Assembly: GCF_023721415.1 (NCBI RefSeq)
Contig: NZ_JAMQVC010000001.1
Coordinates: 124,001-188,000 of the forward strand
Direction of reading: 5' to 3'
From: Galbibacter mesophilus
Lineage (GTDB): Bacteria; Bacteroidota; Bacteroidia; Flavobacteriales; Flavobacteriaceae
DNA length: 64,000 nt
Shown: piece by piece, positions 59,908-64,000 of the stretch
Position numbering within the stretch: position 1 is the first letter of the stretch
How the letters are laid out: the number at the start of each line of letters is the position of its first letter
Notes under the pieces: model-generated
Database searches by the model: none
What the model was told of the DNA's origin: nothing
Seen by the model: the letters and a program-made list of their open reading frames with translations, nothing else
Program-made: the position numbers and the translations under genes

Positions 59908-60152
59908 TTTCTATTTTTTTATCCTTCGACCAACCTCTCTGACAGGCAAGCTAAGGATGACATTTTTTTTATTTTATAGGCTTCTGATTTTCAAAAGCTA
60001 AAGAGTTAAGAAGAAAAAAAGTTAAGTTTATTTTATGAATCATACCCATTTTCAATTTTTACATGCCTTACTATAAAGCTATCAAAAACTGGAGCGATTA
60101 TCGCTTTTCCTTCACTTTATACTTTTCACTTTTACCTTTTAACTTCAATTCA
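59908..60152. other. Intergenic region between metH (part 2) and metF, with repeat words
   Basis: Contains a degenerate copy of the CATCCT..AGCTTG..TCGAAGG repeat at about 59927-59962 and, at about 60108-60148, a low-complexity run of ACTTTTCACTTTTACCTTTT words. No gene, and no clear promoter pair or terminator. Confidence 0.5.
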
Positions 60153-62894
60153 TCAATCTGCTATGTTTGGATTTAACCATTTGGTGGCTTCTTCAACAGA
60201 AATTCCTCTTCTTTGGGCGTAATCCACTACTTGGTCTTCCTTAATTTTTCCTAGTCCGAAATACTTACTTTCTGGATTGGCGAAATAGTAACCAGAAACT
60301 GATGATGCTGGCCACATTGCCAAACTATCCGTTAATTTTACTCCAATGGTTTCTTCCACTTTAAGTAATTTCCATATCGTTTTCTTCTCTAAATGATCTG
60401 GACATGCTGGATAACCAGGTGCTGGACGAATTCCCTTGTATGTTTCCTTAATTAATTCTTCATTACTCAAATTTTCTTCGGAAGCATAGCCCCAAATTTC
60501 TTTACGGACTTTCTCGTGTAGATATTCAGCAAAAGCTTCCGCCAAGCGGTCTGCCAAAGCTTTAATCATGATGGAATTATAATCATCCAGGTTCTTTACA
60601 TACTCATCAGAAATTTCATCCACCCCAAAACCGGTGGTCACACAAAACGCTCCCATGTAATCTTGCTTTCCACTTTCTTTAGGAGCAATAAAATCTGCCA
60701 AAGCAATATTATTCGCCCTTTTATTTTTTTCTGATTGCTGGCGAAGGGTTAAGAATCTATTCAATTCATTTCCAGCTTCATCATACAACTGAATATCATC
60801 GTCGTCCACTTGATTTGCGGGAAAAATTCCTAAAATCCCTTTTGCTGTTAGCCATTTCTCATTTACGATACTATTCAACATTTCTTTGGCTTCCGCAAAT
60901 AATTTGGTAGCCTCTTTCCCGACTACTTCATCTTCTAAAATGGCAGGATATTTCCCATGCAATTCCCACGATCTAAAAAATGGTGTCCAATCGATATACG
61001 GCAATAGCTCTTCGAGCGTTACACTAACTTCCTTAACTCCTATAAAATTAGGCTTAAACGGAGTGAATTGTTCCCAATCGAGACGCAGTTTGTTGTCTCT
61101 GGCTTGCGCTATGGTTAAAAAGTTTTTCTCTCTTGAACGGTTTAAAAATCCTTCCCGAAGTTTATCATATTCAGTCTTTAAAGACAACCCATATTCTTCC
61201 TTCGATTTCGGATTTAGCAAATTACTCGCTACATTCACCGCTCTGGATGCATCGTTAACATGCACAACCGTTTTGGAATATTCCGGAGCAATTTTAACTG
61301 CAGTGTGTGCTCTTGAAGTAGTTGCCCCACCGATCATAACAGGAATAGAAAGGTTAAGTTTTTCCAATTCTTTGGCCAAATACACCATTTCATCCAGTGA
61401 AGGCGTTATGAGTCCGCTTAACCCAATAATATCTACTTCTTGATCAATGGCGGTTTGTATAATCTTTTCAGGCGGCACCATTACCCCCAAATCTACAACT
61501 TCGTAATTATTACAACCTAACACTACGCTCACAATATTTTTACCAATATCGTGCACGTCCCCTTTTACAGTGGCCATTAATATCTTACCAGCTGAACGAG
61601 AGGTTTCATCCTTTTCTGCCTCGATGAACGGCAACAAATACGCCACGGCCTTTTTCATTACCCGAGCGGATTTTACAACCTGTGGAAGAAACATTTTCCC
61701 ACTTCCGAAGAGATCACCAACCACATTCATCCCGTTCATCAAATAGCCTTCAATTACCTCGATAGGTTTCGCCACTGATTGACGGGCCTCTTCTGCGTCT
61801 TCCTCCACAAACTCCAAAACTCCTTTCACCAAAGAATGTGTTATTCGCTCCTGCAAAGTACCGCTACGCCATTCTTGAGCTTGCTTTTCATTCGTTTTGC
61901 CATTTCCCTTAACGGTTTCAGCATAATCCAACAGGCGTTCCGTAGCATCGTCCCGACGGTCCAGTAAAACGTCTTCAATATATTCCAGCAGTTCTTTATC
62001 AATCTCATCATAAATCTCTAGCATTTCGGGATTTACAATTCCCATCGTCATACCATGTTGGATTCCGTGGTAAAGAAAGGCTGCATTCATCGCTTCACGA
62101 ACTGTATTATTTCCTCGGAAGGAAAACGAAACGTTACTCACCCCTCCACTAATATGCGCATGCGGAAGATTTTCCCGGATCCATTTCGTGGCTCTGAAGA
62201 AATCTACTGCATTCTGGCGATGTTCTTCCATCCCAGTTCCTACTGGGAATATATTCGGATCGAAAATTATATCCTGAGGGGGAAAATTTATTTTATCTAC
62301 TAGAATGTCGTAAGATCTTTTACAGATTTCAATGCGCCGCTCATAACTGTCCGCTTGTCCAACCTCATCAAAAGCCATCACGATTACTGCGGCTCCATAT
62401 CTTTTTATCAGCTTAGCATGATGCAAAAACTGCTCTTCCCCTTCTTTTAAACTTATTGAGTTTACGACACCTTTACCTTGTACTACTTGCAAACCAGCTT
62501 CAATGATTTCCCATTTTGAGCTATCAATCATAATCGGTACGCGGGCAATATCGGGCTCCGCAGCGATAAGATTTAGGAATTTCACCATGGCGTATTTACC
62601 ATCGAGCATTCCTTCATCCATATTTATATCGATAATCTGCGCTCCTCCCTCTACTTGAGCGCGAGCAACTTCCAGCGCTTCGTCATATTTTTCTTCTTTA
62701 ATCAGGCGAAGAAACTTTCGGGAACCGGTAACATTAGTACGTTCCCCAACATTTACAAAATTGGTGTTTTCGTCTATTACCAAAGGTTCTAATCCGGAGA
62801 GAACGAGCGGTTTTCGCTGTTCGTTGTTCGTTGTTATTTTGTGGGTATCCAATACTGGTTGTTTGTTTTTTGTGTCCATTTCATTGATCTCCAT
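60153..62894 (-). CDS. metH: Methionine synthase, folate/B12/activation part of split MetH
   Basis: 913 aa. Domains in order: pterin-binding (about 35-300, [20 protein letters not shown]), cobalamin cap (about 345-435), B12-binding with the base-off motif [20 protein letters not shown] (His ligand) and [13 protein letters not shown], and SAM-dependent activation (about 590-905, [20 protein letters not shown]). It transfers methyl from 5-methyl-THF through cobalamin to homocysteine bound by the upstream partner. The called ATG lies at the edge of a dispersed repeat; ATG 62879, five codons in, is an alternative start. Confidence 0.96.
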   Translation of the reverse strand: MEINEMDTKNKQPVLDTHKITTNNEQRKPLVLSGLEPLVIDENTNFVNVGERTNVTGSRKFLRLIKEEKYDEALEVARAQVEGGAQIIDINMDEGMLDGKYAMVKFLNLIAAEPDIARVPIMIDSSKWEIIEAGLQVVQGKGVVNSISLKEGEEQFLHHAKLIKRYGAAVIVMAFDEVGQADSYERRIEICKRSYDILVDKINFPPQDIIFDPNIFPVGTGMEEHRQNAVDFFRATKWIRENLPHAHISGGVSNVSFSFRGNNTVREAMNAAFLYHGIQHGMTMGIVNPEMLEIYDEIDKELLEYIEDVLLDRRDDATERLLDYAETVKGNGKTNEKQAQEWRSGTLQERITHSLVKGVLEFVEEDAEEARQSVAKPIEVIEGYLMNGMNVVGDLFGSGKMFLPQVVKSARVMKKAVAYLLPFIEAEKDETSRSAGKILMATVKGDVHDIGKNIVSVVLGCNNYEVVDLGVMVPPEKIIQTAIDQEVDIIGLSGLITPSLDEMVYLAKELEKLNLSIPVMIGGATTSRAHTAVKIAPEYSKTVVHVNDASRAVNVASNLLNPKSKEEYGLSLKTEYDKLREGFLNRSREKNFLTIAQARDNKLRLDWEQFTPFKPNFIGVKEVSVTLEELLPYIDWTPFFRSWELHGKYPAILEDEVVGKEATKLFAEAKEMLNSIVNEKWLTAKGILGIFPANQVDDDDIQLYDEAGNELNRFLTLRQQSEKNKRANNIALADFIAPKESGKQDYMGAFCVTTGFGVDEISDEYVKNLDDYNSIMIKALADRLAEAFAEYLHEKVRKEIWGYASEENLSNEELIKETYKGIRPAPGYPACPDHLEKKTIWKLLKVEETIGVKLTDSLAMWPASSVSGYYFANPESKYFGLGKIKEDQVVDYAQRRGISVEEATKWLNPNIAD

Positions 62895-62930
62895 CTATGC
62901 TTCGACAAGCTCAGCATGACAATTTCACAT
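62895..62930. repeat. Dispersed GTCATGCTGAGCTTGTCGAAG repeat between the metH genes
   Basis: In the 36-bp gap, the minus strand reads TGTCATGCTGAGCTTGTCGA then AGCAT directly before the metH part 2 start. From memory, GTCAt(c)CTGAGCTTGTCGAAGxAT is a common intergenic repeat in many bacteria. A degenerate copy lies at about 59927-59962. It makes the exact metH start less certain. Confidence 0.6.
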
Positions 62931-63938
62931 TTAACTAAAGCTTTCTTCATAAATTTTTCTAGGGGTATACTCTTGCGCTATTTCCGCCAACATTTTTATA
63001 TGCTCTGGAGTTGTTCCACAGCATCCCCCTACAATATTTACAACATTTTGCTCCATATAATCCCGTATCATTTTTTGCATTTCTTCAGCAGTTTGGTCGT
63101 ATTCCCCAAAATGATTTGGCAAACCTGCATTTGGATAAGCTGAAATATAGAAAGGTGATTTCTGCGAAAGTCTTTTTACATAGGGCAGCAACTGGTCGGC
63201 TCCCAAAGCACAGTTAAATCCGACACTCAACAATGGAATATGCGAAATACTTATTAAAAAAGCTTCGGCTGTTTGACCGGATAACGTTCTTCCGGAAGCA
63301 TCGGTAATCGTGCCACTTACCATAACAGGAGTGTCGATATTTCGCTCTTCCTTTACTTCTTCAATAGCAAATAGAGCAGCTTTGGCATTTAACGTATCAA
63401 AAATGGTTTCCACCAGCAAAACATCCACGCCACCATCTATCAAACCTTCTACTTGTTGTTTGTAGGCTATGCGAAGTTCTTCAAATGTAATGGCTCGATA
63501 GCCGGGGTCGTTTACATCTGGCGACATACTTGCCGTTCTGTTTGTAGGCCCAATGGCGCCTGCAACAAAACGTGGTTTTTCAGAGTTTCTGGCAGTGAAC
63601 TCGTCTGCAACTTTTTTAGCTATTTTGGCAGACTCATAATTGAGTTCATAAACGATATCTTCCAAATGATAATCGGCCATGGCAATGGTTGTTCCTGAAA
63701 ACGTATTGGTTTCTACGATATCTGCACCTACTTCAAAATATTTAGCGTGTACTTCTGCGATTGCCTTTGGTTGGGTAAGAGACAGTAAATCGTTATTACC
63801 CTGTAATGGATGTTCAAAATCTTTAAAACGTTCGCCTCGAAAATCGGCTTCGGTAAATTTGTACTGCTGCAACATGGTGCCCATGGCGCCGTCTAGGACT
63901 AAAATGCGTTTTTCAAGTTCTTTTCTAATATCTTTCAT
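62931..63938 (-). CDS. metH: Methionine synthase, homocysteine-binding part of split MetH
   Basis: 335 aa, the homocysteine-methyltransferase TIM barrel equal to the first domain of MetH. Seen: RILVLDGAMGTMLQQYKFTE, VETNTFSGTTIAMADY, RFVAGAIGPTNRTASMSPDV, VGFNCALG and the zinc-site VNIVGGCCGTTPEHIKML (two of the three Cys, the other being in FNCALG). Its partner is encoded 36 bp downstream. Splitting of MetH is familiar in this phylum. The upstream regulatory region is cut by the window edge. Confidence 0.96.
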   Translation of the reverse strand: MKDIRKELEKRILVLDGAMGTMLQQYKFTEADFRGERFKDFEHPLQGNNDLLSLTQPKAIAEVHAKYFEVGADIVETNTFSGTTIAMADYHLEDIVYELNYESAKIAKKVADEFTARNSEKPRFVAGAIGPTNRTASMSPDVNDPGYRAITFEELRIAYKQQVEGLIDGGVDVLLVETIFDTLNAKAALFAIEEVKEERNIDTPVMVSGTITDASGRTLSGQTAEAFLISISHIPLLSVGFNCALGADQLLPYVKRLSQKSPFYISAYPNAGLPNHFGEYDQTAEEMQKMIRDYMEQNVVNIVGGCCGTTPEHIKMLAEIAQEYTPRKIYEESFS

Positions 63939-64000
63939 TCGTACCGATTAATCGTATTTTTCGCTTTCTTTTTTCAGCAGAAAACATGGCATAGTTCAAC
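63939..64000. other. Upstream region of metH (truncated by window edge)
   Basis: Only 62 bases. A short imperfect palindrome CGATTAATCG lies at 63949-63958. No complete riboswitch can be seen, and I do not call one. Confidence 0.3.

Noticed and set aside
63939-64000. SAM or cobalamin riboswitch upstream of metH
   Set aside because: Only 62 bases are visible and no conserved core can be identified.

Overview
This AT-rich window reads as a chromosomal segment of a member of the Flavobacteriaceae (Bacteroidota). The evidence is a SusC-type TonB-dependent receptor, a secreted enzyme with a type IX secretion (T9SS) sorting domain, the gliding genes gldB and gldC, split transketolase and split MetH, Bacteroidota-type promoters (TTTG, about 19-20 nt, then TAnnTTTG) and almost no Shine-Dalgarno sequences. 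I do not assign a genus.

Layout. 1-884: N-terminal part of a SusC-like receptor running off the left edge. 1683-4974: translation block thrS-infC-rpmI-rplT; infC appears to start at a non-canonical ATA (or ATT) codon. 5466-19685: mostly accessory genes: HAD phosphatases, YjbQ, a five-module GH9 glycanase, a ThuA-like protein next to purD, a KAP ATPase remnant, an array of 21-bp dyad repeats, lipoproteins, an SMR exporter, a GH20 hexosaminidase, a VOC protein and an intradiol-dioxygenase-like lipoprotein. 19725-25680: dnaB, accA, an EamA transporter, an LptF/G permease and tgt, all on the minus strand. 25919-28404: split transketolase and a porin-like protein.

28560-29037: four tandem copies of a roughly 101-bp unit that resembles the 3' part of the adjacent tRNA-Arg(UCG) gene plus its terminator. 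29071-45178: one long minus-strand division and cell wall (dcw) cluster, mraZ-rsmH-ftsL-ftsI-murE-mraY-murD-ftsW-murG-murC-ftsQ-ftsA-ftsZ-yqeY, headed by a clear MraZ operator of four AGTGG repeats exactly 10 bp apart. 45465-50789: an alpha/beta hydrolase with engB, DUF4252, gldC/gldB, nadE and an orphan LuxR-type regulator whose phospho-acceptor Asp is Glu. 50786-55318: dnaG, then an ECF sigma / membrane regulator / outer-membrane barrel operon. 55575-63938: rfbC, small envelope proteins, a PagL-like deacylase and the one-carbon genes metF and split metH.

Most genes are housekeeping. The most notable observations are the tRNA-derived tandem array, the 21-bp dyad array at 14467-14718, loss of the textbook zinc ligands in both DnaG and Tgt, the pseudo-receiver regulator, an A19-U56 swap in tRNA-Arg, a nested palindromic element at 57640-57755, and several families of dispersed intergenic repeats. 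I see no CRISPR array, prophage, insertion sequence or complete defence system.
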